In this document: positions 1 through 8,479 of the stretch, piece after piece
Position numbering within the stretch: position 1 is the stretch's first letter
How the letters are laid out: each line of letters opens with the position of its first letter
NCBI GenBank assembly: GCA_021325275.1
Contig: JAJPHL010000030.1
Coordinates: forward strand, 38,567-102,566
DNA length: 64,000 nucleotides
Source of the DNA: Terriglobia bacterium
GTDB taxonomy: Bacteria > Acidobacteriota > Terriglobia > JAJPHL01
Reading direction: 5' to 3'
Position numbers and translations under genes: made by a program
The notes under the pieces: model-generated
Database searches by the model: none
What the model was told of the DNA's origin: nothing
The model's input: the letters and a program-made list of their open reading frames with translations, nothing else

Positions 1-1277
1 TGCACGCGCGCTTGTCCGTTCGATCGCTCGAACGCCGCAGTGAGCACGAGCTTCGCTCCCAGTTCCTCGCGCGCGGCACGCGCCGTTTTCACGCGACGGT
101 CCAACACTTCTCGCAGCGGAACCACATTCAAGTCCGCGCTCTTGGCCAAGCGCGACGCCAGCATTTCCGCGACGCCGTCGCAGTACGCTCGATCCTCCGG
201 ATGCACCGGGCTCTCGGCGCAAGGCAGCACCGCAAGGTTCGGCCGCGACGTGGCATGTGCGATGCGCCCGCGCAGCGGCACCCACAGCGCCGCAATATTG
301 AAGATCACCAGGGCCGCCACCATCGCGATTCGTTTGAACGGCCACGCCGACTGCGTGGGCGCGGCCGCGGCTTGCGCCAGCGCGGCGCGCAGTTCTTCAA
401 TCGACGCGTAGCGCAGCTCGGTTTTTTTCTCGAGACACCGCTCGACAATTTCCTCGATGCTCGCCGGAATCGACGGATCAACCTCGCAGATCGGCAGGGG
501 AGTGTCACGCATTTGACGGAGCAAGACCGCGGAGCGGCTTTCCGCAAACAAAGGATGCTCGCCGGTCAAGGATTCGTAGAGGATCAAGCCGGCCGAGTAG
601 ATGTCGGACTGCAAACCCGCCGGCCGCCCTGCCGCTTGTTCGGGCGACATGTACAGCGGCGTGCCCACGATGGCGTGCGTGAGCGTATCGTCGTCGCGCA
701 CGGTTTGCGCGATCCCGAAGTCCATCACCTTCACTTGGCCGTCGGCCTGCACCATAACATTCGCGGGCTTCAGGTCGCGGTGGATGATTCCGCGGCGATG
801 CGCGGCTTCAAGTCCCGCGCAAATGCCGTCGATGATGCGCAACGCTTCCCGCCACGGAAGCTTGCGGCGTCGCCCGAGGAGCGATCGTAAACTCTCCCCG
901 TCCACCGATTCCATCGTGATGAACGCGGTCGTGCCGGCGCGCTGAAATTCGTGGATGCGGCAAACGTTTTGGTGGGTAATCTGGCGCGCCAAGCGCAGCT
1001 CGTTCTTGAATCGCTCCATGACGCCGGGACTGGTGGCCAGATCGGGCCGCAGCAGCTTGATGGCGACGATGTCGCCGGTTTCGCGATCCCGTCCTTGGTA
1101 GACGATACCGCTGGCGCCGCGCCCCAACGCGCGGAGAACTTCGTAGCGCGCGGAGATCTCGGGGGGAAGATCGGCAAAGAACTGGGCAGACGCCCCGGAA
1201 GCGACCGGGTCGTAGGAGTCTTGCGTCTCAAGCGCGTGACTTGCCGCCTGGTCGACCACGGGAGTTCCGTCGGCCAT
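1..1277 (-). CDS. Serine/threonine protein kinase with TolB-like C-terminal region (3' end outside window)
   Basis: The protein reads leftward from ATG at 1277 and runs off the window edge, so only about 425 codons are visible. A Hanks-type kinase domain starts near residue 40: glycine loop LGRGASGIV, catalytic lysine in VAIKLL, catalytic loop HRDLKPANVM, metal-binding DFGIAQ and activation-segment SPEQ. A single membrane span (AALVIFNIAALWVPL) follows near residue 320. After it comes a segment with NLAVLPC and YCDGVAEMLASRLA, the pattern of TolB/FlgO-like domains that follow kinases in Acidobacteria. It is probably a transmembrane kinase with an extracytoplasmic sensor part. The upstream sequence shows TATAAT 11 nt before ATG and no Shine-Dalgarno sequence. 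It diverges from the M28 peptidase gene. The substrate is unknown. Confidence 0.9.
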   Translation of the reverse strand, partial: MADGTPVVDQAASHALETQDSYDPVASGASAQFFADLPPEISARYEVLRALGRGASGIVYQGRDRETGDIVAIKLLRPDLATSPGVMERFKNELRLARQITHQNVCRIHEFQRAGTTAFITMESVDGESLRSLLGRRRKLPWREALRIIDGICAGLEAAHRRGIIHRDLKPANVMVQADGQVKVMDFGIAQTVRDDDTLTHAIVGTPLYMSPEQAAGRPAGLQSDIYSAGLILYESLTGEHPLFAESRSAVLLRQMRDTPLPICEVDPSIPASIEEIVERCLEKKTELRYASIEELRAALAQAAAAPTQSAWPFKRIAMVAALVIFNIAALWVPLRGRIAHATSRPNLAVLPCAESPVHPEDRAYCDGVAEMLASRLAKSADLNVVPLREVLDRRVKTARAAREELGAKLVLTAAFERSNGQARV

Positions 1278-1288
1278 GTCAGCGGAGG

Positions 1289-1294
1289 ATTATA
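1289..1294 (-). promoter_or_regulatory. -10 element (TATAAT) of the kinase gene
   Basis: A perfect TATAAT reads on the minus strand 11 nt before the kinase ATG. No good -35 was recognised. It lies back to back with the candidate -10 of the M28 gene, giving a compact divergent promoter. Confidence 0.45.
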
Positions 1295-1322
1295 CATCAA
1301 GACCCAGGACTGCGAGGGGTGC

Positions 1323-1328
1323 TAAACT
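1323..1328 (+). promoter_or_regulatory. Candidate -10 element (TGC-TAAACT) of the M28 peptidase gene
   Basis: TAAACT with a TGC extension sits 9 nt before the ATG at 1338, and there is no purine-rich ribosome-binding site. The spacing would give a leaderless transcript. Confidence 0.4.
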
Positions 1329-1337
1329 TGCGTTCTC

Positions 1338-2717
1338 ATGAAACGTTGCCTCGCCTTCTTCCTCATTGCGGCTCCGCTGGCATTTTCCCAAGATCTTGTC
1401 GACCAATATCGCGCCGTCGCGACTCGCATCATTGACGCCGCCAAAGTCGATGAAGACGGCTGGCGCAAGATTAGTTACCTTTGCGATCGCATTGGCGCGC
1501 GCCCCAACGGCTCCGCGGCGCTCGAGCAAGCCATCGATTGGGCGATCGATACGATGCACAAAGATGGTCTCGACAACACACGGCGAATCGCCGCGAAGAT
1601 TCCGCACTGGGTGCGCGGCACGGAAAGCCTGGAATTCGTCGAGCCGGTCACGCGACCGCTCGTCGTGCTCGGTCTCGGCGGCAGTGTCGCGACGCCGCCG
1701 GCCGGAATCACCGCGGAAGTGGTGCCGGTCGCTAGTTTCGAGGAAATGGAAAAGCTTGGGCGCGAAAAAATCGCCGGAAAAATCGTTTTGTACAACGTTC
1801 CATACACCGTTTACGGACGCACCGTGATTTACCGCACCGCCGGCGCATCGCGCGCGGCGAAATTAGGGGCGGTCGCGACACTTTTGCGATCGGTCACTCC
1901 CACAAGTCTGCAAAATCCGCACACCGGCACCATGGACTACGAAGAAGGCGCGCCAAAAATCCCCACGGCCGCCGTGACCATCGAAGGCGCGATGATGATT
2001 CAACGCCTCGTTGACGCCGGCAACAAGGTGGTCGTGCGTTTGAAGATGGAAGCGCAAACCCTGCCCGACGCTGATTCAGGCGACGCCATCGGCGACCTCA
2101 CCGGCCGCGAGAAGCCCAAGGAAATCGTGGTCGTCGGCGGGCACATCGATTCCTGGGACGTGGGATCGGGCGCACAGGACGACGCGTCGGGTGCGATGGC
2201 CGCGCTGCAAGCGGTTGCGCTGCTAAAGAAGTTGGGCTTGCAACCGCGCCGGACCATTCGCGTGGTGCTGTGGACCAACGAAGAGACCAAGGGACGCGGC
2301 GCGCAAGCGTATCGCGATTGGGTCGGCGACAAAATCGGCGATCACGTGGCGGCGATCGAGATGGACGGCGGGGCGGAGCATCCGCGCGGCTTCGGGTTTT
2401 CCGCGGGGACCAACGTTGCGCACGCGGCGCAGGAAAAAGCGATGGAGCGCATGAGGGCGATCGGCAAGCTTTTGGCACCGGTGGACGCGAACGAGATTAC
2501 CGCGGGCGGTGGCGGTGCGGATATTCAGCCGTTGATGCGCGACGGCGTGCCGGGCATCGGCCATCGCAGCGTGGGCACGCACTACTTCGACTGGCACCAC
2601 TCACCGGCCGATACGCTCGACAAGATCGATAAGCAGGATTTCCGGCTGAACATCGCGGCACTCGCCGTGGCGACCTATGTGATCGCCGATATGCCGGACC
2701 GATTGGTGGAGAAGTAG
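1338..2717 (+). CDS. Secreted M28-family Zn metallopeptidase (carboxypeptidase Q-like)
   Basis: 459 aa with a signal peptide (KRCLAFFLIAAPLAFSQ). A protease-associated-type insert spans roughly residues 110-230 and the M28 catalytic domain lies behind it. Di-zinc ligands are recognisable: VVGGHIDSWDVGSGAQDDAS (His and Asp), NEETKG (catalytic Glu and ligand Glu), EMDGG and the late His in GTHYFDWHHSPADT. Family members are exported amino- or carboxypeptidases that scavenge peptides. The length and motif order match plasma glutamate carboxypeptidase-type proteins. The gene stands alone, diverging from a kinase and converging with the DUF507 gene only 7 nt away. Exact substrate preference cannot be read from the sequence. 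Confidence 0.9.
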   Translation: MKRCLAFFLIAAPLAFSQDLVDQYRAVATRIIDAAKVDEDGWRKISYLCDRIGARPNGSAALEQAIDWAIDTMHKDGLDNTRRIAAKIPHWVRGTESLEFVEPVTRPLVVLGLGGSVATPPAGITAEVVPVASFEEMEKLGREKIAGKIVLYNVPYTVYGRTVIYRTAGASRAAKLGAVATLLRSVTPTSLQNPHTGTMDYEEGAPKIPTAAVTIEGAMMIQRLVDAGNKVVVRLKMEAQTLPDADSGDAIGDLTGREKPKEIVVVGGHIDSWDVGSGAQDDASGAMAALQAVALLKKLGLQPRRTIRVVLWTNEETKGRGAQAYRDWVGDKIGDHVAAIEMDGGAEHPRGFGFSAGTNVAHAAQEKAMERMRAIGKLLAPVDANEITAGGGGADIQPLMRDGVPGIGHRSVGTHYFDWHHSPADTLDKIDKQDFRLNIAALAVATYVIADMPDRLVEK

Positions 2718-2724
2718 ATTTGCG

Positions 2725-3306
2725 TTAACCGACGCCCAATTTCTTCATTTCCTCGCCGTAGTAGCGGCGGAAGAGCAGATCCCATTCCTGGCTGCCTTCC
2801 ACGATTTGGCGTTTTTGCGACGTGATTTTATCGCGAACGCGCGATTCCAGTTTTTCCTCGGCGCGCAGATGCTCGTGGAGAATGCGCAGCGCTTCCAGGC
2901 GCACATCGTTTTTCGGCTTCAGCAGTTCGTTTTCCTTTTTCATGCCGGCCAGCAGATCCACCACCACGTGCGAAAGCTTGTTGACCTTGTCGCGCGCCAC
3001 TTTCGTGCCATCGGTGTCGCGCCCCGACGCCGAGACCACGCCTTTTTCCTTCGCCAACTGCCGCTTCACGTGCTTGAACGCTTCCTGATACGTCGCGCCG
3101 GCTTCACGCATTTCTTCCGCGTGACGTTCGAGCAACACCTTCACTTCGTCGTTCAAGCGGTCTTCGGCGGTCATTTCATTCATGAACGCTTCCTTGACCT
3201 TTTGAAGGACCACCTCAGGGCTGCCCAGTTTTATGAAATTGTTTTTGGCCAAACCGTTGACCAATTGCTGACAGAGGTAGGCGATGTAATCTCGCGATAG
3301 AATCAT
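2725..3306 (-). CDS. DUF507 family protein with two tandem DUF507 units
   Basis: 193 aa, charged and mostly helical, no signal peptide. The C-terminal half (from about residue 105) carries the DUF507 pattern: KVNKLSHVVVDLL, then VRDKITSQKRQIVEGSQEWD and a final FRRYYGEEMKKLG. The N-terminal half repeats the same plan: YIAYLCQQLVNGL, ERHAEEMREAGATYQEAFKH and VKRQLAKEKG. The protein is therefore about twice the length of a single-unit (~90 aa) member. The function of DUF507 is unknown. A TACAAT box 9 nt before ATG, directly after the permease stop codon, suggests its own promoter. Confidence 0.85.
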   Translation of the reverse strand: MILSRDYIAYLCQQLVNGLAKNNFIKLGSPEVVLQKVKEAFMNEMTAEDRLNDEVKVLLERHAEEMREAGATYQEAFKHVKRQLAKEKGVVSASGRDTDGTKVARDKVNKLSHVVVDLLAGMKKENELLKPKNDVRLEALRILHEHLRAEEKLESRVRDKITSQKRQIVEGSQEWDLLFRRYYGEEMKKLGVG

Positions 3307-3315
3307 GCCAAAAGC

Positions 3316-3321
3316 ATTGTA
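3316..3321 (-). promoter_or_regulatory. Candidate -10 element (TACAAT) of the DUF507 gene
   Basis: The box is 9 nt before the start codon and abuts the stop codon of the upstream permease gene. No Shine-Dalgarno sequence lies between box and ATG. Confidence 0.4.
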
Positions 3322-5733
3322 TCACTCGGAGCGCAGCGCTGCTATCGGATCGACGTTCGTCGCCCGTCGCACCGGCAGAAACGCCGCCATGCACGCCACG
3401 GCCACAAGCGCCATCGCGCCGGCCACAAGCGGCGCGAAACTCATCTGAAGGTCAGGCAAAAGGCGCGCGACAAACGGCTTCGCCCAAAGCATCGCGAGCA
3501 TGCCCGCGGAGATTCCCGCTGCGACCATGCCGGCGACATCAACGAGTACGAGACGCCGCACACGTCCGGCCGTCGCGCCCAACGCCATGCGAATTCCGAT
3601 TTCGCCGGTGCGTCGCGCCACGGTGTAGGCCAGCAATCCGTAGAGTCCCACGCCGGCGAGCAGCGCGCCGAGCGCGCCGAAAAACTCCGAGAGTACGGCC
3701 ATCAAGCGCTCCGGGACGATGTTCGAATCCACTTGCCGCTCCATCGTGGAAACTTTTGTGGCCGGAACGTTATGGAGAACGTCGCGCGACATTCGCAAGA
3801 TGGCCGCCGCGAGTGCGTCGGGATCACCGGACGTCCGCACTTCGAATTGATTCATAATGCGGCCGTCTTGAAACATGTCGAAGTAAATCGTCGGGTAAAA
3901 CGGATCGCGCAGTTCGATGGCCCGCGTGTCGCCGGCGAGACCGATGATTTCGTAGGGCTGTTCGGTGAACCATCCGCCTTGCGCGGGATTGCGGTCGATC
4001 GTCACGTGCTTCCCAATGGGATTGTCGCCGGGAAAATAATGGCGCGCCGCCGCGCGGCTCAAGATGGCCACGTGCGTAGTCCCCAAATCCGACGGCGCGA
4101 AATCGCGCCCGGCAACCAGCGGAATGCCCATGGTCTCGAAGTATCGTGGTGCGACGAAGACGACAGACGTGCGCATGCGCTCTTCCGGCATCGCGGGCTG
4201 TCCCTCGGCAATCAGATAGCGGCTGCCCGAGCCGCAACCTTCGAGCGGCGTGCATCCCGTGATCGATGCGGAGCGGACCTGCGGCAGGGAAGAGATGCGC
4301 GTGAGCAAATCGCGATACGGCCCAGCCAACTCCGCGCGCTTGTACGGCGTATGCGATGGATCAAACGTGATCAGCAGCACGTGGCCGGGATCGAAACCGA
4401 AATCGACGTGACGCAAGCGGTCTAAATGCGCCAATGACGCGACCGCCGCGGTGACCAGCAGGATCGACAACGCCACCTGCGCCGTGACCAGGGCGCGACC
4501 GGCCGCCCGCCACGCGCGAGAGTCGCCGCCCGCGCCCGATTGCCTCAACGCGTCGGCGGGCGCGGTGTGAAAGGCGTAGGCCGCCGGCGCCAGACCGAAG
4601 AGGACTCCCGTGAAAATCGCGAACGCTGCCGTCGCCAGCAGCAAATGCGCGTCCGGTTGCACCACCACTTCGATGCGCTCGAAGACGCGCGATGTCGCCA
4701 TGATGCGCACCAGCACTCCGGTGCCGAAATACGCGCAGACCACACCGCCGAGCGTACCCGCGCCGGAAAGCAGCAGCGATTCGGTGAGCGACGCCTTCAC
4801 GAGACGCCAACCGCTCGCGCCTAAGCTGATCCGCACGGCCATTTCACGCCGGCGGCTCGCGGATCGTGCGAGCAACAAGCTCGCCATGTTCGCGCACGTG
4901 AGCAACAGGAGCAATCCCACCACCGCGATCAGCGCGGTCAACGGCTTTCCGTATTGATCGCGAATGTGCGCGAATCCCGCGGCGGCCGATTCCAGTTCCA
5001 TTTGCGCCTGACGCGATTTTGGCGCGGTGCTGCGCTGATCGAGCCACGTCCGGTAGCGCACACCGATTTCCGCTTGCGCTTGCTCCATCGAGACGCCTGG
5101 CTTCAAGCGCCCCATGATCGCGGTGTCGCTTTTTTCGCCGGGCAACCAAACGTCGGTGCGCGATCCGACCCGCGGACCTACATAGCTCGCCGGCGCGACG
5201 CCCACGATCGTTTTCGGCGCGTCCTCGTACCAAATCCGCTTGCCGATCACCGAAGGATCGCGATGGAAATGCGTGTCCCAATACGTCCAGCTCACGACGA
5301 CGGACGTTCCCGCCGCAACATCGTCCGGACCAATGAACCGTCCCAGCGCCGGTGCGACTCCGAGCACGGAAAAATAATTTCCCGTCACACGCTCGAGAAT
5401 CACGCGCTCGGGCTCCGCGCCGTCGGGACGAATCGCGGCCACATTGTCGAACGCCGTTCCGATCAACGCTGAAAAACTCTTGTTCGTTTCGCGGACGTAT
5501 TCGTACTGTTCCCATCGCCAATACGTGCTGCTGCGGGGCTCCCCAGGCGCTTTGCGCATGAACTCGACCAATTGTTCGGGATGCGCCACCGCCAGCGGCC
5601 GTAGCATGATGGTGTAGAACAAACTGTAGATCGCCGTGTTCGCGCCGATGCCGAGCGCGAGAGAAATCACGGCCACGGCGGTGAAGCCGGGACTCCGGCG
5701 CATCAATCGCAGGGCGTAACGAACGTCGTTCAT
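3322..5733 (-). CDS. ADOP-type ABC transporter permease (duplicated MacB_PCD/FtsX, no ATPase)
   Basis: 803 aa from the ATG at 5733 (MNDVRYALRLMRRSPGF). An upstream in-frame ATG exists but lies inside the carbonic anhydrase gene, so the later start is preferred. Order of parts: N-terminal membrane span (VAVISLALGIGANTAIYSL), large periplasmic MacB-type domain, FtsX-type membrane block around residues 270-400, a second periplasmic domain (SITGCTPLEGCGSG region), and a final FtsX block (TGEIGIRMALGA, then PVRRATNVDPIAALRSE). This duplicated organisation is typical of acidobacterial orphan permeases. No ATPase gene is adjacent. Start and stop overlap as ATGA with the carbonic anhydrase upstream, implying coupled translation. 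The substrate is unknown. Confidence 0.9.
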   Translation of the reverse strand: MNDVRYALRLMRRSPGFTAVAVISLALGIGANTAIYSLFYTIMLRPLAVAHPEQLVEFMRKAPGEPRSSTYWRWEQYEYVRETNKSFSALIGTAFDNVAAIRPDGAEPERVILERVTGNYFSVLGVAPALGRFIGPDDVAAGTSVVVSWTYWDTHFHRDPSVIGKRIWYEDAPKTIVGVAPASYVGPRVGSRTDVWLPGEKSDTAIMGRLKPGVSMEQAQAEIGVRYRTWLDQRSTAPKSRQAQMELESAAAGFAHIRDQYGKPLTALIAVVGLLLLLTCANMASLLLARSASRRREMAVRISLGASGWRLVKASLTESLLLSGAGTLGGVVCAYFGTGVLVRIMATSRVFERIEVVVQPDAHLLLATAAFAIFTGVLFGLAPAAYAFHTAPADALRQSGAGGDSRAWRAAGRALVTAQVALSILLVTAAVASLAHLDRLRHVDFGFDPGHVLLITFDPSHTPYKRAELAGPYRDLLTRISSLPQVRSASITGCTPLEGCGSGSRYLIAEGQPAMPEERMRTSVVFVAPRYFETMGIPLVAGRDFAPSDLGTTHVAILSRAAARHYFPGDNPIGKHVTIDRNPAQGGWFTEQPYEIIGLAGDTRAIELRDPFYPTIYFDMFQDGRIMNQFEVRTSGDPDALAAAILRMSRDVLHNVPATKVSTMERQVDSNIVPERLMAVLSEFFGALGALLAGVGLYGLLAYTVARRTGEIGIRMALGATAGRVRRLVLVDVAGMVAAGISAGMLAMLWAKPFVARLLPDLQMSFAPLVAGAMALVAVACMAAFLPVRRATNVDPIAALRSE

Positions 5734-6470
5734 TTGCTTTCTCTGATAATCCGGCCGTTCAACGGCTGCACCGGACGAATGTCGTCGGGATAAAGCTTGG
5801 CGAACGCCGCGATCTGCTGGCGCGAAAGTTCGATCGGCGTTTTCAGCACGAACCATACGACGTCTTCGGTGCAGGGAGGCGCGGAGAGCGATCCCCGGTA
5901 GGTGTAGTACGCGAATTCAGGCGGCAAGAGTCCCGCGGCGGTCACCTCCACGCCGGGAATTTCGCGCTCCGGACCTTCCGCCGGTGACATATGGTCCCAA
6001 AGCTTGCGGACCGTTTCGTTGGCGTGACCCGCGCGGATCAACACCGCGACGCCCGCTGCTTTCTTGTCGTCCGATTCATGCATGAGATGCGCCACCATTT
6101 CGTACTGCTTGCCGTTGACCAAATCCTCGGCGGGGCGATGAAAATGAAATTGCGTTAGGTGATAACGCACGCCAAGCGCGAAGAGATCGCCGCCGGAAGC
6201 GTCGTGATAGTTCACGCGGATCGTTTTGCCGTTGTTGATGAGGTACTTCAGCGGCGCGCTCTTGTATTGAAATGCGAGCAACGGCAGGTTTTCCTTCACC
6301 GTTGCGCGGATATCCACGGGCGATTGCGCTCGTCCTTTGCACGCGGCATATTCGGGATCGAGATCGCCCCAGTGTTCGGGCCCCGTCGGGCCGTTGTAGG
6401 CCCACGGCGTCTTCCACTGCGCGTGAACCATCGCGGTTGCGAGCAAAACGAGAACGGCAGGTTTCCGCAT
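5730..6470 (-). CDS. Alpha-type carbonic anhydrase, exported
   Basis: 246 aa with a short signal peptide (KPAVLVLLATAMVHAQW). The alpha-class fold is clear: WGDLDPEYAACKGRAQSPVDI, then zinc-ligand histidines in QFHFHRP (His109, His111) and EMVAHLMHE (His128), and the conserved GSLSAPPCTEDVVWFVL near residue 200. The two cysteines (CKGR and PPCTE) are placed as in disulfide-bonded periplasmic enzymes. It catalyses CO2/bicarbonate interconversion, probably in the periplasm. Its TGA overlaps the ATG of the ADOP permease. A TAGAAT box lies 6 nt before the start with no ribosome-binding site between. Confidence 0.93.
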   Translation of the reverse strand: MRKPAVLVLLATAMVHAQWKTPWAYNGPTGPEHWGDLDPEYAACKGRAQSPVDIRATVKENLPLLAFQYKSAPLKYLINNGKTIRVNYHDASGGDLFALGVRYHLTQFHFHRPAEDLVNGKQYEMVAHLMHESDDKKAAGVAVLIRAGHANETVRKLWDHMSPAEGPEREIPGVEVTAAGLLPPEFAYYTYRGSLSAPPCTEDVVWFVLKTPIELSRQQIAAFAKLYPDDIRPVQPLNGRIIRESK

Positions 6471-6476
6471 CCCGCC

Positions 6477-6482
6477 ATTCTA
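6477..6482 (-). promoter_or_regulatory. Candidate -10 element (TAGAAT) of the carbonic anhydrase-permease operon
   Basis: TAGAAT is 6 nt before the carbonic anhydrase ATG, a spacing compatible with a leaderless mRNA. Confidence 0.4.
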
Positions 6483-6530
6483 ACGCGCGTTACGCCGAAC
6501 ACTTCGTCGCCCATCGAAGTGTTAATTGGC

Positions 6531-7070
6531 CTACTTCTGCGGCACAACCTGAATCTGGTTCGTCACCGATTCCACGCCCGGGACGCTCTTCGCCCAGGAG
6601 TACGCCGACGTGCGTTCCACTTCCATGTCGACGCGTCCCATCAGGTTCACTGTGCCGTTGCGCACGATGATGTGCACCAGCGGGTCGGTGCCTTTCACAA
6701 ACGGCGCCAGCAAGTAGTCGCTTTCCATCAAGCCGAGCACGGCTTGCCGGATGTGATCGTCGCTGGGCGACGTCGGCAACACGTCGATGTGATTCGTCAC
6801 GCCCGTCACGCCGTTGATCTCACGGATGGTGCGTTCGGCGTCGGCCTTGAGTGCGGGGTTCGTCACTTGCCCCGCCAGCACGACCGTGTGACCGTAAAGT
6901 TGAAACGTCAAATTGTCGAACACCGAGAGATTGGGAATCTCGGGGATTTGGTCGCGGACACGATTCTCCAATTGTGCCGGCGACGATTGCTGTTCTTGCG
7001 CCGCGCAGGCGACCGCTAGAAGCGCCAGGAGACACAAAGCGAGCGATCTGTTGAAGGTTCTCACCGTCAT
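6531..7070 (-). CDS. Exported protein with two BON domains
   Basis: 179 aa. A signal peptide (LALCLLALLAVACAAQ) is followed by two BON units. The first has LENRVRDQIPEIPNLSVFDN and VVLAGQVTNPALKADAERTI. The second has IRQAVLGLMESDYLLAP and GTVNLMGRVDMEVERTSAY. BON domains occur in periplasmic stress proteins such as OsmY and are thought to bind membranes or lipids. The signal peptide could be read as a lipoprotein signal (AVACA). The start is ambiguous: AGGAGGGC ends directly at the ATG (7070), while an in-frame GTG two codons later (7064) sits about 7 nt from GGAGGG. It heads a minus-strand run of envelope-type genes. Confidence 0.85.
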   Translation of the reverse strand: MTVRTFNRSLALCLLALLAVACAAQEQQSSPAQLENRVRDQIPEIPNLSVFDNLTFQLYGHTVVLAGQVTNPALKADAERTIREINGVTGVTNHIDVLPTSPSDDHIRQAVLGLMESDYLLAPFVKGTDPLVHIIVRNGTVNLMGRVDMEVERTSAYSWAKSVPGVESVTNQIQVVPQK

Positions 7071-7133
7071 GCCCTCCTATTTGAGAGATGACAGCGGGCA
7101 GAGAGGGGTTTCTGGGGGAAAGTCTTGTGACTA

Positions 7134-7167
7134 GGACAGATGGACGGGCGAGAACGCTTGTCCTACT
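7134..7167. repeat. REP-like inverted repeat (TAGGACA...TTGTCCTA)
   Basis: A short imperfect palindrome between the BON gene and the small membrane protein gene. The segment GCGAGAACGCTTGTCCTAC resembles GCGAGGACGCCTGTCCTGC inside psuG (56738-56763) at 16 of 19 positions, so it may be a copy of a dispersed element. Confidence 0.4.
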
Positions 7168-7438
7168 AATCGTCCCAGCGGCGGCGCAAGCGGTGCCCCG
7201 GAGAGAGATCGACGCAAAGCGCGACAACCAATCCCACCACGGGCCACAGCGACCATTGGCCGTGCCACCAGTGCAGAACCGCGGTGTACCAGAGAAACGT
7301 CGTGGGAAGAAAAATAAATCCGACAATCGGAATTAGCGGACCGCGAAACAAGTGGTCGAACCACGGCGAAAAGAACCACACCAATAGGATCACGAGCCGC
7401 GGTGTCGCCAGTGCGATGATTCCGAGGATCAAGGGCAT
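7166..7438 (-). CDS. Small membrane protein of unknown function
   Basis: 90 aa from the ATG at 7438 (MPLILGIIALATPRLVIL). About three hydrophobic segments are visible: residues 3-23, 33-53 (PIVGFIFLPTTFLWYTAVLHW) and 60-76 (LWPVVGLVVALCVDL), ending in a basic tail RLRRRWDD. I do not recognise a named family. It begins 4 nt after the receiver-like gene stops and is probably co-transcribed with it. Its stop codon overlaps the REP-like repeat downstream. Confidence 0.6.
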   Translation of the reverse strand: MPLILGIIALATPRLVILLVWFFSPWFDHLFRGPLIPIVGFIFLPTTFLWYTAVLHWWHGQWSLWPVVGLVVALCVDLSPGHRLRRRWDD

Positions 7439-7442
7439 AGGA

Positions 7443-7823
7443 TCACGCGGCGCTACAGAAGAACTTTGGCGGGTCGAGGGCGCAGCGCACCACCGATCGC
7501 AGATTTGCCGCCTGGAACGGCCGCGGCAACAAGTCGAAGCCGCCGCGATCGAATAAATCGAGCCAGGTGCGCTGATCGGCGCACTGCGTGAGCAGCACCA
7601 CCCGCACGCCGGGCTGCATGGCGGTGAAGCGAGGCAGAGCATCGGGCCACGGTTGGCCCGTGTCGGCGTCATAGAGCACCACGGACGTTTTTTCGCCGGC
7701 CATCATGCGCAGCGCGTCTTCGGGAGAACGCACCACATTCACCGCGATCCCTTCGCGGTTCAAACTGTCGCTGATCATGTGGGCGTCGGTGGAATCCGGC
7801 AGCACGGCAATTACGGTCGACAT
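7443..7823 (-). CDS. Receiver-like domain protein, stand-alone
   Basis: 126 aa. The fold pattern matches response-regulator receiver domains: STVIAVLPDSTDAHMISDSL, the strand VVLYDADTG where the phospho-acceptor Asp normally sits, VRVVLLTQC at beta-4, and DLLPRPFQ, where KP of a classical receiver is replaced by RP. No output domain follows. The lysine-to-arginine change and the weak acidic pocket mean it may be a degenerate receiver. It has a good ribosome-binding site (AAGGAAGG) and lies directly upstream of the small membrane protein gene. Confidence 0.65.
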   Translation of the reverse strand: MSTVIAVLPDSTDAHMISDSLNREGIAVNVVRSPEDALRMMAGEKTSVVLYDADTGQPWPDALPRFTAMQPGVRVVLLTQCADQRTWLDLFDRGGFDLLPRPFQAANLRSVVRCALDPPKFFCSAA

Positions 7824-8028
7824 ACAGCCTTCCTTCTTTGCTTTCCTTGTCTCGTTTCTGATCTCGCGAGGGAAATGGCGGGAGCAGAAAACCAGAAGTC
7901 AGAAGTCGATTGCCGGAAATGGTCCGTCCGCGCTACGTTCCCAATCCCGCCACCCGACCCCTGGCTCCTGGTCTTATGCCGTCCTACAATCACCCCTGGC
8001 GAAAAACTCCCGCCACGATCTCCCGGTC

Positions 8029-8457
8029 TTACTTGTGCGAATGCGTTAAGTCATTGATCTTGTCGTCAATTCTCTTAGCGCCTTCTTCAACATTTGCTTT
8101 CACTTTGTTCCATTCGTCGCTGCGCCACTGGTCGTTCGCCAGTTTGGTGCGCAGTTCCGCCACTTGATCCTGCAGAACCTTGGTTTGCTCGTCCAACTCG
8201 TGCTTGGCCTTGGCCGTTGCCGGTTTGGCGTCGGTCTTGATGGCGTCAAGACGATGCTGCAATTGATCCAAGCGGAGGTTCATGGCCTTGCGGGCGTCCT
8301 CGGCGGCCTGCACTTCGGCGGCGTGCGCGCGAGTACCCGCCGCGGCGGCGGCCTCGCGATCCTTCGCGCTGGTGACGTTCTCCTGACACGCCGTTGTCAC
8401 CAACAGCAAGACGCCGCCAACTGCCAGAGCAAGCTTTGCCGCGAACAATCTGCGCAT
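8029..8457 (-). CDS. Exported helical protein, possible lipoprotein
   Basis: 142 aa. An N-terminal signal (KLALAVGGVLLLVTTACQ) ends at a cysteine that could be lipidated, although the -3 position is Thr rather than Leu. The rest is highly charged and coiled-coil-like (ARKAMNLRLDQLQHRL, KHELDEQTKVLQDQVAELRT) and ends DLTHSHK. It resembles small periplasmic stress-related coiled-coil proteins, but I cannot assign a family. The upstream GAAAGG about 9 nt before ATG supports this start. The 205 bp between its stop and the receiver-like gene hold no gene I can support. Confidence 0.6.
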   Translation of the reverse strand: MRRLFAAKLALAVGGVLLLVTTACQENVTSAKDREAAAAAGTRAHAAEVQAAEDARKAMNLRLDQLQHRLDAIKTDAKPATAKAKHELDEQTKVLQDQVAELRTKLANDQWRSDEWNKVKANVEEGAKRIDDKINDLTHSHK

Positions 8458-8479
8458 AGGAATCGACCTTTCTTCGCTG

